Assembly: GCF_000321225.1 (NCBI RefSeq)
Contig: NW_004450478.1
Coordinates: forward strand, 3,567,634 to 3,631,633
DNA from: Odobenus rosmarus divergens
Lineage: Eukaryota > Chordata > Mammalia > Carnivora > Odobenidae
Direction of reading: 5' to 3'
DNA length: 64,000 nucleotides
In this document: positions 1 to 11,545 of the stretch, one piece after another
Layout of the letters: every line of letters starts with the position of its first letter
Position numbering within the stretch: the first letter of the stretch is position 1
Translations under genes and position numbers: made by a program
Notes under the pieces: model-generated
Seen by the model: the letters and a program-made list of their open reading frames with translations, nothing else
What the model was told of the DNA's origin: nothing
The model's database searches: none

Positions 1-318
1 GACATGATAAACAACTTCACCTCTATCTTTATAATTTAAAATACTAAATAGTTTTAGCTTCTCCAAATCTAATATAAAATTTAACTTTAAAATGAAACCT
101 GAAAAATATTTCATTGTCCAAAGGTTACTATACATTTGGCTTATGATAATTTTGATTTCCTCCTATCATTTTTAACAGCATTTTATATTCCTAGGTATCT
201 TTCGTATTTCCCTTTTGTTTGAATTTATCTGGTGTTTAATGAGCACCCCTTTACAAAGACAGATTTCTATAGTAATCTTCAGAACAAGTTAAAAATAAGT
301 TTAAAAAATCACTATGGT

Positions 319-550
319 GGGGTGCCTGGGTGGCTCAGTCACTAAGTGTCTGCCTTCGGCTCAGGCCATGGTCCCAGGGTCCTGGGATTGAGCCCCGCAT
401 CAGGCTCCCTGCTCAGCAGGAGGCCTGCTTCTCCCTCTCCCACTCCCCCTGCTTGTGTTCCCTCTCTCGCTGTGTCTCTCTGTGAAATAAATAAATAAAA
501 TCTTTAAAATAAATAAATAAAATAAAAATAGCTAAACTTATATTAAAAAA
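319..550 (+). mobile_element. Can-SINE (tRNA-derived carnivore SINE), full length
   Basis: The head GGGGTGCCTGGGTGGCTCAG, the CT-rich middle and an AATAAATAAATAAAATCTTT tail are all present. A target-site duplication AAAATCACTATGG flanks it at 305-317 and 551-563. The variant has TGTCTGCC in the head and CCCCCTGCTTGTGTTCCC in the body. It is inserted in WASL intron 1, antisense to the gene. Confidence 0.95.
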
Positions 551-1309
551 AAAATCACTATGGCAGAGGAACCAAGGGGCCAAGGAAACTGAGAAACCAA
601 GGAAATCAACAGAAATCCATAGTAAATTGAACTGTGAAGTTACTACAAATCTTTCATTTGATTCCATTTTCTAAAGGGGGCTTTTCTAGATTTGCCTCTT
701 CAATATTACTCTAAACCCAATTATTTGGTCTCTTTAAAAAAGGGTCACAATTCCTCTATAACACATGAACTCCAAAGTGAAACTAATGTTGTCTAATTAA
801 TTTCATTCTCCCAGATTGATATTATAGTCCTTAATCCTCCACTACTAAGAATACAGATATAGATACAATGGATACAATATGATAAAAACAGGATATATTT
901 TTGTTACATATACTTATGAATAAAGTTAAATACACTAAACATCTTCTAGTTACTAAATAATACATGCCCACTTAAAAGTACTAGATGCTCAGTCATACAC
1001 CAATAAGAGTTACATTTACAGTTAACGATATATATTACTATGAACTTGTTTTGCTTCCAAAATCTTTACAGTGAAAGTGACCTCTATACTAATGCTGGGT
1101 TCTATAAACTCTTAGACAGATTAACTTTTCAATTAATTACCTATATCTGCTCTTTTATACCTCAACTTTGAATCAGTCTCTAAAATGACCAAGTCAGTTC
1201 ACCATAACTATTGAATCTAACACTTACACAAAAACTTTTTAAAAATCTTCTTTACCTTCTTTCACATGCTTCTCCAAATAGCCAGAACACTTCAGAAGTG
1301 GCAGCTACT

Positions 1310-1475
1310 CCAAGTGCTGTACATACATTATAGCATTATTCTCTGAAATCCTTGAGTAAGCCCATTTTACAAATCTAGACATTAAAGCTCATATTGGCTA
1401 AGAAATTTGCCTATAAGCTAAGAATAACAAGAAATAGGATTTGTAACCCAAATCTGCTAGATTCTTCTAAATCTC
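1310..1475 (-). mobile_element. MIR fragment
   Basis: Diverged reverse-orientation MIR. It shows the remnants of the CCCATTTTACA core at 1360-1372 and of the segment that follows in antisense MIRs. Boundaries are approximate. Confidence 0.5.
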
Positions 1476-1594
1476 CTCCTATACTTATAGTTTATCCCAT
1501 ATGACACACACTTTTACTCACCTTTTTCCTCTACACTAGACGAGGTTGCCTTCTCCGCTTAGTAAATTCCAAATCCCATAAATATTAACCTTTT

Positions 1595-1720
1595 TTCTCT
1601 TTCCATACTCAAGGTGGAGTGGAGTATTCTCAGCCCTAACTTCCCACCAGTGCTGCCTTAATTCAGGCCCTCATCAAAACAATGATCCATCTAGGCACCT
1701 CTCCCTGTAAACCTATTTAA
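1595..1720 (+). mobile_element. L2 LINE fragment
   Basis: The phrase CCTTAATTCAGGCCCTCATC (1657-1676) matches the L2 open-reading-frame region as I remember it. A related phrase recurs at about 2941-2960. Old and diverged. Confidence 0.45.
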
Positions 1721-2366
1721 GAATTTAGAACAGAAACAAAGTAACTGTTGGACAGCTACTGTTACCACCTGTATTCAGCATCTGACTTAAATCATTTTGT
1801 TCTAATAAAGGAAGACTTAGGTCCAAATACAAACTGCATCAGAAACTGAAGATTTTAACAACCTGACTGAGCAATGAGAAATGCTAAATGAACTCCTAAG
1901 GAATAAAAGAGTTAGCAATTATAATTAATAAGTATTCAGTAATCTGTACGCTAGATGTTATAAAAATTATAGAAAATTACATAGACATAAGGTCTAATCT
2001 CCCAGAATTATATACAGGGTGAGAAAACAAACCAAAAAAAACTAACAAAAGAATATAAGCAAGTTAAGACAAGTACTGAGGAATCAAAAGAAATGATGGT
2101 TAATAAAAATGGCTTCTTAAGCACCACTAACTCTTGAAACAAACCAGGTGAGCATGGCAGAAACAAGTAGCAGTCAACTTTACTAACCTCAATCCATTTG
2201 GACCAAAGATGGTTATAGAGAGCTAGTATGATATTTTATTTTTCCCAATCCTTATTTCTTTTTCAGGACTATTAAACTTCACTTGGCAAGAGAGCATACA
2301 CTCTATAGAAAGTAAGTGAAATCACGATACAACAGAACTAACTACAAAATAAGACCTGATAATCTT

Positions 2367-2549
2367 TTTTTTTTTTTAAGATTTTTATTTATTTATTGGA
2401 GAGAAAGAGACAGAGATAGCGAGAGAGCACAAATGGGGAGGAGAGGGAGAAGCAGGTCTCCTGCTGAGGAGGGAGCCTGAGGCAGGGCTCCATCCCAGGA
2501 CCTGAGCAGAAGGCAGATGCTTAACCCACTGAGCCACCCAGGCACCCCG
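2367..2549 (-). mobile_element. Can-SINE, antisense orientation
   Basis: Reverse-complement Can-SINE from the T-rich AAGATTTTTATTTATTTATT tail to GAGCCACCCAGGCACCCC. The 15-base target-site duplication AGACCTGATAATCTT sits at 2352-2366 and 2550-2564. It is in the sense orientation relative to WASL, so the poly-A side of the element faces downstream in the intron. Confidence 0.95.
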
Positions 2550-2839
2550 AGACCTGATAATCTTGTTTTTTAACTCCTCTTAATTATTCTAAGAAAATAC
2601 TACCAGCTAATGAATTGCATCAGAACTATTCTTTTAAGCACATAACATATACTGATTTATTATATATAACTTTAAGTGAAACCTCATCTTTCACAAAATC
2701 TATTTTTTAAAACTGTGGCAAAATAGATTTAAGATTCACCTCTTCCATGAAACCAATCACCAACCTGTAGTCTAATATAAGGCATATTTCCATTTAGTAA
2801 AGTATGTAAGTTTCTGCATACTTTTTCTGCTGGTGGTTA

Positions 2840-3150
2840 TACCCGTCTTTAACCTAATTCTCTTCCCTCACCCACTAAATCTAAAGGGGATGAAATCCTA
2901 CTAAAGACTTTTTAATTGTCCTGGAATTCCCACCAGCAGTGCCTTAATTTAGGCCCTCAGACCTTATGTGCACTACTGTTAAACACCTACCTGATCTCCT
3001 TTGTCTCCATTCTTACAACCCTCAATCCACTTCCTACAGTGCCTTCACCTTTCTCCCCAACTTTCTAAAAGTCATACCTGATCTTGTGCACTAACTAGTG
3101 CAATACTACCTCAACTGTATCTCCCTCTTACATCTATGAAATACACACTG
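2840..3150 (+). mobile_element. L2 LINE fragment(s)
   Basis: Diverged L2-like sequence with the GGCCCTCAGACC phrase at about 2951 and a pyrimidine-rich stretch typical of the L2 coding strand through 3130. Old; edges uncertain. Confidence 0.4.
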
Positions 3151-3639
3151 ATATCTTAACAGGTTAGAGACTGTACTAAAAAAAACAAGACAAAACAAAA
3201 CCCCCCAAAAATCCCTTTGTTTTAACTTAATCTTAACTCACAAAATATACACCCAAGATTGAAGGGAAACATATAAACATTTCAAATATGTTTCAAGATT
3301 ACCCTATCAGAAAACAGTAAACTTCATAAGCTTGCTAAAAATAGAAATGCCCAAGTTCCCCCTCAGACCCAGTGAATATTATCTAGGAATTCGGGTTAGC
3401 AATATTTGTAATCTCCACAATGTTTCTAATGCATACCTAAATTTGAGAACCCAAGCAGAAAACCCTCCTTGCTCCATAAGAAACTACTAGTAGGCCCCCA
3501 CCTTTCCAAGCTGTTTCGTTCCTCTCATCAACCTGGGAGCATACTAATCTTAAATATTCAGGTATCACCCATCCTAAAATATTTTAACACATCCTCTTTT
3601 AATCTCCTAAACTTTTGCAAAAAATAATAATATTTATAT

Positions 3640-3815
3640 ATTTACATATGGTCCTTCTAATCCACAAAATCATCCCGTAAGGCAGTATCCCTATTTTAGA
3701 ACTGAGAAAACCAATTCTACCACAGGAAGTTAAAAAAAAAGAGAAAACAAGAACAAAACTTGTCCTAAGTGACCAAATGAGTTTGAACTCTGGTGTGCTG
3801 ACTACAAAGCCAAGA
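3640..3815 (-). mobile_element. MIR fragment
   Basis: Antisense MIR with the pattern of CCCTATTTTAGAACTGAGAA (3689-3708) followed by a diverged 'gtgaccaaatgag...gaactctggtgtgctgac' segment. Confidence 0.55.
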
Positions 3816-3894
3816 CATTTTCCATTGTGACATGCAGCATCTTACACATCACTCTGAAGTACTGACTTACTCATCAGTTTACTTATTTGTTTCC

Positions 3895-3995
3895 CTTCTG
3901 AGACACAGTAAAGCTCCTTGAGGGCAGGCACCAACCCTGATTTTGACCTCAACATTTAGTTACTCCATATATATTTGTTGAGTCAAAGAAGGAAT
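3895..3995 (+). mobile_element. L2 3' end
   Basis: TAAAGCTCCTTGAGGGCAGG at about 3909-3928, then ATATATTTGTTGAGTCAAAG, match the L2 3' untranslated end. Confidence 0.65.
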
Positions 3996-4754
3996 GCAGC
4001 TCCTCCAGAACTGGGACTATAAGTACTTCTGTTTCATTCCTTGAACTCTTAGGTAGGGCTCTGAATACACTTCTTCCCTAACAAATTTGGTCTGACTTGT
4101 AAATGTTATTGCTGATTTTTTTAATGAGATAATGTATTTCACTATTATTTTAAACTACAAAAAGCTGCATAGTCAGCAAAGAAGAAAAAAAGGATTGTTC
4201 AAAAAAATTAAAATATTCTTACTTTACTCTCAAGTAACTGGAGACTTCAAATATTAAGGTTAATCTTCACAATAATTTCATACCATAAGAATGTGGTTTT
4301 AAATGACATATTCAAAAGGTAAAGGTGATTAATAATAGATGACATAAAGATATAGAGCACTGAATACTGATGGCTTATTCAACAATCCACTTATGCTAAC
4401 CAGAAAGCAAGGCTATCTTTCTCAATCACAGTATTCTTTCACATCTTTCATTTTTTTGAAACCAGTAAACATTACAGGTAAGCATAGAGAAATTAGTCAG
4501 TGTACTCGTGTTTAAATGTAATGTCCTTCCTCCCTAAAGTTAATGTGTCTGGTATGTAAAACATAATACAACTACTTCCTTTCTGACATAAACTATATAG
4601 CAAATGAAAACAAACCAGTGAAATTTTAATTTTTTTTTCATTTGCAGATAATGTAACATTTAAAGAGCTGGAGATTTTCCTAAATGGAAAATATGCAAAA
4701 ATTAGTGCTGCTTTAAGAATCTCACACTCCATTGATATCAAAAAGAAGTGATTA

Positions 4755-4816
4755 ACATCAAAAACTAATGATGTAATGTATGGTGATTAACATAACAATA
4801 AAAAATAAAAAAGTGA
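4755..4816 (+). mobile_element. L1 3' tail, severely 5'-truncated
   Basis: CATCAAAAACTAATGATGTA and the following A-rich tail match the last ~60 bases of the carnivore L1 3' UTR. The same phrase appears in the longer copy at 23224-23243. Confidence 0.7.
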
Positions 4817-4887
4817 TCATTCCTTTTGCACCACTTTTTGAAATAAGTCAATAACAAGTAATAAAAAAACCCTTCTAAAACAACATA

Positions 4888-5040
4888 ATGTAGTGAAAGT
4901 ACAACAGACTAGGCATCAGGAGTCCTGGTTTTCTAGTTCTGATTACATCACTAAATTGCTGTGTGACTTAGGGTTCACTGCTCAGTTTTCTCGTTTGTTT
5001 AAAAGCGGTGGGGGTGGGGAGGGGACCTGATTATCTTTAA
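4888..5040 (+). mobile_element. MIR element
   Basis: Sense MIR pattern: GTAGTGAAAG start, a CTAGTTCTGATTACATCACT segment, TTGCTGTGTGACTTAGGG and CTCAGTTTTCTCGTTTGT. Old but recognisable. Confidence 0.65.
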
Positions 5041-6358
5041 AGTTGTTTCCCAAAATATTGGTTTTAAGCCAGTCCTCTTATTTCATTCTTCTAATCAGTA
5101 AAATATGAAACACATCTTAATTAAATGCAATGATTCAATCTCCAAGAGGATACAAAAGGTTGCCTCCTATAAAGTTAACAATTAACCCATTGGGTAACTT
5201 TCCAGAAATTGTCTAATCCTAACTTCTTAAACAAGCAGATGTAGCCTAGTTTGACATATTTAACACTACTAAGAAAAGTTGTAAAATGGTACTGCTCTGT
5301 TGACATTTCAGTAGGGGTTTCTTGGGTTCCCGTGACACATACTGTGCAGGTGCTACCACGCAAGGAGGGGAGAAAGAGACCCAAACAGCGTTTCAACAAA
5401 CTCAACCACAGTTCGACCCAGCTACCGCAGTAAGATGCAGCCTGACAAGGCCTACACCACAGAGCAGAACCTCCCCACCCCCAGAAGTGCCAGCAGCCAA
5501 TGTAATGAATGCTTCCGTCAACAACACACATTCCCCTTCCCACAGCAAACTGCTTGCTCCCAACCGGCCATCTGGGGTTGGAACAGGCCGCACAGCACTA
5601 ACCTAAGAATCACTCTCAGGCCCCCAAAGGCCAAGAACTACTACAGACTGCGGTTCCCCTGCGCATGGTTGTGGGGAGAGCAGCACCTCCTCCCACCAAT
5701 TAAAAAAAAAAAAAAATCAGTGGGGAGGAGAGCAGAAACCAGGCCTGGGCGAGATTGCTGGAGAAATAAACGCTGTTTCTCTGCAATGGGGAGCAGTAGC
5801 ATTTCCTGCCCTCATTCCGAACCGATGCACTCGACTTCATTCCCTCCTGGGATCCTAAAGGGGGATCAAAAACCACATTCTGGTCCTCTTCATTCATATC
5901 TCGGCTTCATTCCCCGACCTATCCACTCCTGAAACCTCTGCCATTGTCAAAGAAGGTACCCCCGGATCAAACAGCAGGAGGTGAAGCGAGGGCCAGTACA
6001 GAGGCCCGGTTTTTAAGATCGAGCAGCTCGTGCATGAATAAAATCCCCTTGTGGCCTGAGAGCAAAGTTTGAACCAGCAGCAAGGGCGCAGACCCGGGCC
6101 CGGCCAGGCAGGGTTCCAGGACAGGGCTGCGGAGGTGACACTTCCCTGCTCACGGGCAGCTTCGGAAGGCGGTGTCCGCCCGCCCCGGCCCAGCCCGCAC
6201 TGCCCGTACCCAAGGAGCCGGGCTGGCTGGAGGCCCGGCCGGCAGCCGGACCCTCCCCGCGCCGCTCCTGCCTTCTTCCCCACTCCCACTTCCCGGCCCT
6301 CAAAGCCCGAGCCCGTGAGGTAACGTCGGGGACGACGACGCGGGTCTCGGCCACTGAC

Positions 6359-6475
6359 CACACATTTCTTGCCGAGGAAGGTGAAGAGAGACTCATTCTC
6401 CTGCGGGGTGAGCAGCAAGGACCCCACATTGGTGACCCTCCGCGGTGGCGGCGGCTGCTGCTGGCCGGAGCTCAT
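6359..6475 (-). CDS. WASL: WASL exon 1, coding part (N-WASP residues 1-39)
   Basis: Start of neural Wiskott-Aldrich syndrome protein, a cytoplasmic and nuclear actin-nucleation promoting factor that links Cdc42 and PIP2 signals to the Arp2/3 complex. The ATG is at 6475-6473 read on the minus strand. The 39 codons begin MSSGQQQPPPPRRV and continue through a TPQENESLF stretch to LGKKCV. This is the known N-WASP N-terminus just before the WH1/EVH1 domain that binds WIP. The frame stops matching exactly at GTG/GTCAGT (6358-6353), a usable phase-0 donor, and N-WASP continues with Thr-Met-Ser-Ser from exon 2. Residue 4 is Gly, as I recall for bovine and rat, where human has Val. The longer open frame running on to 5894 is intron read-through. 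The rest of the protein (WH1, basic, GBD, proline-rich and VCA regions) lies outside the window. Nothing in this exon is broken. Confidence 0.95.
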
Positions 6476-6758
6476 GGTTTCGCCGGCGGAGTTGCGAGTC
6501 CAGGGCCGTCTCCGGCGAGTAGGCGAGCGCTCTATCCCCTCTCGGTGACAGGGGTGGGAGGAGGGGAATCAGAGGCGCAGCATCTCGCAGCTCCTCGGGC
6601 GCGGGGAGGAGGAGGCCACGGGAAGGAGGAGCCAACGACGGGCCGCGCAGAGAAAGGGAAGCTCCCTGCTCCCGCCCGGTTAGTCTCTGGCCGGATGGTC
6701 GTTGTCCTCGTACTCCGGCGACTGCGCTAAACTCCCAACTCCTCCTCCAACCCTCCTT

Positions 6759-6783
6759 CGGCGGCGGCGGCGGCGGTGGCGGC
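6759..6783 (+). repeat. CGG trinucleotide tract in the WASL promoter/5' UTR region
   Basis: Six uninterrupted CGG units (6759-6776) are followed by an interrupted continuation TGG CGG CC. On the WASL strand this reads as GCC repeats about 285 bases upstream of the ATG. It lies in the promoter or possibly the 5' UTR, depending on where transcription starts. Confidence 0.9.
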
Positions 6784-6793
6784 CGCACAATCC

Positions 6794-6800
6794 AACATGG
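6794..6800 (-). promoter_or_regulatory. candidate YY1-type site (CCATGTT)
   Basis: On the minus strand the sequence reads GCCATGTTGG, matching the CCATNTT core used by YY1. YY1 sites commonly sit at or just downstream of start sites in TATA-less CpG-island promoters. The location next to the CGG tract fits a start-site region, but one short motif is weak evidence. Confidence 0.3.
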
Positions 6801-7129
6801 CAGCGGGGGCGGACGAGACCACAGGACGCAGGACGCGGGGGAGCGCGCCGGAAACGCGCGGCTGCGGGCCGGGCCCCGGAGGAGCCCCCCCCCACCCCAC
6901 GCCGCGGCTGGCCTCGCCGCGCCGGCCCGAGGCCCCGCCCTCTTCCGGCCGGGCGCGGGCTGCGAGGTGGGACGCGGGGCGGTGATCACGCGTGCGGGCC
7001 CCGGCTTCCAGCCTCGTTTCTGCGGTGTTTGGGCCCGACGGCAGCCGCCTGCAGAGAACGGGAGCCGCCCGCCCCTGTTCTGCGGACGCACACCTTTGTG
7101 AAGCGTCGGTGAAGACCCAGGTCTCCCTT

Positions 7130-8438
7130 CCCCAGAATAGCTCTTATTTCTGGGGCACGGAAGATGGACGTTCACATCGCAGGTCAAAAAGATCTGGGAT
7201 CTGGAGACGGAAAACTGGAAAGAAGTGACGCGCTTCCCTGTGCTCCTCGCCGGTTTCGGTCAGAGCCGCAGGTGCCTGGGGTTTCTCAAACTTTGTCCAG
7301 ACTTCAACAGTGGGAGTGGAGGAACAAACAGGCCTCTCCCAGTATTGTGAAAGAGAGATCTTGCTGATGGATGTTAACAAAAACCAAACGCGCTTAAAAA
7401 AAATTTCTACTGCTCGCCTGGAGTGTTGCGTGGGATAAATGTATTTGGAACATTTAAATTCAAGCTCTTTTCTTTGACGTGCCTTGAACACATTTTTCCC
7501 CGTCTTGTGGATTGGAAAATAACCCCTCCCCATTTTTTCTTTCTCTCAAACCCCAAAGACCCTGTTTTCTTTTTATCCGGAACGAATGCGCCCACTCGGG
7601 GATGTCACACAGGAAAATACGTAGTCTGATTTAATCCTCAGAAGTAAATCTCAAGAATTTTTGTTAAAATTTGTATGCCTCAGAATATTTGAAGTTACTT
7701 AGGATAATGCCCTTTGTTCAGTAAATTAAATACTAAAATATTGTTAAACGAAGTTTTGCACTTACCGAAATGTAAAGAATAACCTCTGCAGCAATAAGTA
7801 TCTGACTTCAATTTAAACATCATTTATTGTATAATCTTCGCCATTATGTTTGCTAATTATTCAATTTCAATAAACGAAGTTGCTGTATATTAAACTTGAC
7901 ATCCATGTTACGCCAGATAAAATTTGGTAAAACTATTTGATTTTAACATCTTTGATAGCTTACAAGTCTCCTATGTTCTAAAGAAATTGATAAGCCATTA
8001 TCAATGAACCTTGAAAATACTATAAAAATTCAAAATTAGAGGTGCCCTTATGAAACTAGCTAAGTAGGAATAAATCTAGAAAGGAAAATGAGATATGTAG
8101 TCCTGGGAGTCCTCTTATAAAATACGGATATCTCAAAATTAAACTTGATTAGTAATGTTGGGGGGAAAGGGATTCAAGAAAAGCAAGCTGACTTTTTATA
8201 AAATAATTAGGTTTAGAAAGGCAGAAATGTAAACCTGGAGTTGCCTCTGAATTACGAAGCTAACAAACACACTAAATCAGTTTGTCTCTTACATCAAAAG
8301 TGAGGTTCCTTTAAATGAAAACCACAGTGACAGCAGAAAGCAGTACAAATTCTTGAGAAATAATGGAAATCAGAGTCCTAATAATTGTCAAACCTGTGAA
8401 CCACAGTGATAACAAATATACACTTTAGATAGGCCTAC
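7130..8438. other. WASL upstream flank, no gene seen
   Basis: AT content rises sharply after the CpG island. Open frames of 62-129 codons around 7144-7629 overlap one another on both strands and have no family resemblance. A divergent promoter transcript could start here, but no exon structure can be defended from sequence alone. Confidence 0.5.
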
Positions 8439-8439
8439 G

Positions 8440-8645
8440 TGGAGTTCTTGTTCTGCCATGTATATATGTATAACCTTATGGACCTTGGACGAGTTGCCTC
8501 TCTGTTTCCTCATCTGTAAAACGAAAATAATTTCTATTTAATAAAGGTGTGGTATAGAGATAATTAAACCTACTTCAAAGTTGTAAAATTTACCAAGAAA
8601 GCATATGTGAAATACCCGATACATAGTGGTTACTCAAATATTACT
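8440..8645 (+). mobile_element. MIR element
   Basis: Sense MIR with CTCTGTTTCCTCATCTGTAA (8501-8520), followed by a diverged region ending in a TACATAGTGGTTACTCAAAT stretch. Confidence 0.7.
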
Positions 8646-8649
8646 TGTT

Positions 8650-10650
8650 CACCATTGACCATCTTTGCCTATGGTCTCCTTGTCTTCCCTTTGCCTAAGG
8701 TCAGCTTCCCTTCCCTTAGCTAAGGATCAAAAGTTGAGTTGAAATGTGTATTTTTACCTTTGTGCTACCTGTGATATTTCAAAAACTTGCATTTAGAACT
8801 CTATGTACTTCTCCAAATATATAGTGGTGAATTTGGGGCATCATTTCTTTTTTAGCAGAATTTCTACTAAGGCTGTATGTTATGCCACATGGACTATATA
8901 TGTCCCACTATGCCAAAATTACAAACCTTTTAAAAACTATTAATCTAGGGACAGAATCATATTTGTTTCTAATATTATCTTTTTAATATTAAATAATATT
9001 TTATGATATATTTTCTAATATTATTTGTTAAGAAAAACTGAAAGGGAGCAATTTTTATGCTAGAAGGCCAGCTTTTAAAAGCTTATAGACCACCCAACTA
9101 TTTTGAAGATGGGAGAGAGACGTGGAAGAGGGCTACGGGGAAAAAGCAGGCAGCATGGAAAGCTAGTTGAAGGGACATCAGCTATGAGTTAACTACTGGG
9201 TTCCAATCATTTCACGACCTCTTGTTAGCCTAGACTATGTATTGTTTTAACTGCTTTTTTTTTTCTTTCAGGAAATATTAAATGTCTTATCTATTTCTAG
9301 GTGCAATTTTCTATTTGCCCCTGTTCTTTTTTGTTTAGAAATGATGATGGAAAATTATAACCACCATAGACTTTTTTTTTTCCTCAAGCCCAAATCATTT
9401 AACTTCGGCTCAAGATTTGAAATACGGTTATTTTGTCCACAAAATTGCAATCTAAGTTCTTATTTTCTACCCCTTCTTTGTTATTTTTGCTTTTCTTTGG
9501 CCTTTTTCCAACTCCCTATTCATAAAATGTGGAAAATATTACTGTGAATGTTACATTGGAAATATGACTTCCTTACTCTTATGAGCATGTGAACAAGCAA
9601 TATTTGGGGTTTTCCCTTCCTAGGGTGCACCCAAGGATTTTATTTTTCCATGCTCATCCTGAGACCAAGCAGTAGCAGCTTGATTTGTTTCAAAGTTTTA
9701 GCAAGTCTCTTCTTTTATTCTTGATAGTGTATCCTCTATTTGGCAGAACACAAGACATCTTTCTGTTTTCTTTGGCAAGTGATTTTCTTATCTCAAATTC
9801 TTTTTACCCAGTTTGAGAGATTGGATTTGGTCCAGGAAATAAGAAGGATTCTATTTCCTTTCCACTAAGTATCTTGAAGTTTATAAGCCAGGTTAAGAAG
9901 ACTGTAAGGATTTTATCTTCATATGGGTATAAAATGCATATGCTGTATTAAAATGTCTGAATATAAGAATAAGGCAATTCTTAAATTTAATTTCTTCCAT
10001 TTTACTTTCCTTGACTCAGTTAGAATGTATTCTAACTACTTTTATTTTCTTCTTTCTTCACTAGGATTCTTTAAGGTAAAGTCCTTATCTTAACAGAAAA
10101 CATTAGGGTAGCTTATATATGGAAATGAGGGCATAATTTCAGATGGATTACCTGCCATTATCATTATACTTTGCAAATTTCTCCTTTGTTAATCCACTTT
10201 TCTTCTTCACAAATATAATTGTTTATATACTATTACAAGTCCTTTGAAACACCCTGTTCTCCTTGCTAATGTTAATAATTCAAACTGTAGTGACACCTAC
10301 CATTGTAGAGGAATGTGGAAGTAGCCGCACGTGAGATCAATTGCATTCAGCAGCCATTGTAGCCTTAATTACCAGTACTGACTAGCTGCTTTACTTGGCA
10401 GAACTGAGTTATAGAGAGAACATCAAACCTGGATACTGCAGGGGTGATGAATGTGACTTCTACCATGCAACCTCCAAGTGCCTTGAGTTTAAAATGTGCA
10501 CATTGTAAAATGTCTCTGTGCATGTTTATGTAAATATTGCCTATAGCAATGTTTGAGAGAATTTATCCTAGTATTTTCTCTCATTAAATACTGAATGTTT
10601 TGTTTTTCATCAACTAAAATCTTAATGAGCTAGCAAACTATTTTCCCTTC
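8650..10650. other. repeat-poor intergenic DNA, no gene seen
   Basis: AT-rich unique-looking sequence. The open frame at 9341-9547 is T-rich and low in complexity and resembles no family. No promoter-like island, splice-bounded exon or RNA gene was recognised. Confidence 0.5.
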
Positions 10651-10662
10651 CCTCTTCCTTTT

Positions 10663-10848
10663 ATTTTTATTTTTTATTTTTTTAGAGAGGGAGAGAGGAG
10701 GAGGGGCAGAGGAAAAGAGAGAATGTTAAGCAGGCTCCACACCCAGCTCACAGCGCTCAACACGGCGTTCAATCTCACAACCCTGAGATCATGACCTGAG
10801 TCAAAATCAAGTCAGACGCTAGCCAACTGAGCCACCCGGGTACCCTTT
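10663..10848 (-). mobile_element. Can-SINE, antisense orientation, older copy
   Basis: Diverged Can-SINE ending in GAGCCACCCGGGTACCC. The duplication CCTCTTCCTTTT is at 10651-10662 and 10849-10860. Confidence 0.9.
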
Positions 10849-11459
10849 CCTCTTCCTTTTAAATTTATTTTGAGTATAAGCCTATCTGGGGCTTACTTTT
10901 TAAGAAATAGATAGCTTATTTACAATTCGTTCTAATTTCTTACTGATGTTAGTAGAAAATTGAATTCTTATTCACGCTATGAATTACAGTGATAGTCACT
11001 ATATGGCATAATCTCCAGATACCTAATACATACCTTTATTGAAGAAATTATTTAAACAGCTAAGTATGTTATAGTTCCCAGGGTGCTGCTTACTGTTTTT
11101 TTCCGCTGTTGCTCTTTAATGTTAGTGAATATTCAACGGTTCTCAGTTTAATTATTTCAGATGAAAGGGGGAGAAACATTGGCTCCTTTATTATAATGTG
11201 CTTGATGTCAGTCTACCTTGATTGAATTGGTAGGCATCTTGGATACACGTGATGATTTGAAGATGCCATGTATCCCCATTACCTCACTAAAAGTATCAGG
11301 GTGAAGGATATGGTCTTCTCTATCATCCAATGTGTTGTTGTTGTTATATTGATCACGTTTATTTGATTTTCTATTTCAATAATTTTTGTGTTTTTATTGC
11401 TCTTTTCTACTTCGGGCTTAGTAATTCGTAGTTCTTTTCCCATTTCAGAGTTGAAATCA

Positions 11460-11545
11460 AGACTTTTTATTTTTTTATTGAAATATAAGTGACATGTAAC
11501 ATGTCAGGTATAATAATTTGGGATTTCAATATATTCCAAAATGCA
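11460..11545. mobile_element. L1 fragment
   Basis: TTTTTATTGAAATATAAGTG (11472-11491) and the following bases resemble the same old L1 segment seen at 51660-52010. Orientation within L1 is not certain. Confidence 0.4.

Larger units (their letters stand above)
1..6358 (-). other. WASL: WASL intron 1, 5' portion (partial)
   Basis: This stretch lies immediately 3' (on the minus strand) of the exon 1 splice donor, so it is the start of the first intron of WASL and continues beyond the left edge of the window. It is AT-rich and holds two Can-SINEs, L2 and MIR fragments and a short L1 3' tail, each listed separately. I did not find exon 2, which should resume with a Thr-Met-Ser-Ser reading. The 5.2-5.9 kb part nearest the exon is repeat-poor and grades into the CpG island. 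Intron assignment is inference from the exon; the absence of exon 2 was judged by eye only. Confidence 0.85.
5920..7120. promoter_or_regulatory. WASL: CpG-island promoter of WASL, including 5' UTR
   Basis: A sharp rise in G+C and CpG density begins near 5920 and ends near 7120, centred on WASL exon 1; the sequence on either side is AT-rich. The 5' UTR must lie between 6476 and an unknown start site, probably in the 6550-6800 range. No TATA box is evident at a suitable distance, which fits a housekeeping CpG-island promoter with dispersed starts. GC-box-like runs such as CCCCGCCC occur near 6930-6945. Several long open frames here on both strands are composition artefacts of GC-rich DNA. Such islands often fire in both directions, so a divergent non-coding transcript to the right is possible but not shown. 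Confidence 0.85.

Noticed and set aside
5435..5932. 165-codon plus-strand open frame
   Set aside because: It contains a KKKKKK run from a poly-A tract and no domain; it lies in the GC-rich shoulder of the island, with overlapping frames on both strands.
5894..6475. 193-codon minus-strand open frame
   Set aside because: Only the first 39 codons are WASL; the rest is intron read-through past the GTCAGT donor and is Gly/Arg/Pro-rich as expected for translated CpG-island DNA.
6393..7187. 264-codon minus-strand open frame, the longest in the window
   Set aside because: It overlaps WASL exon 1 in another frame and consists of Pro/Arg/Ala-rich translation of the CpG island, where stops are rare by composition.
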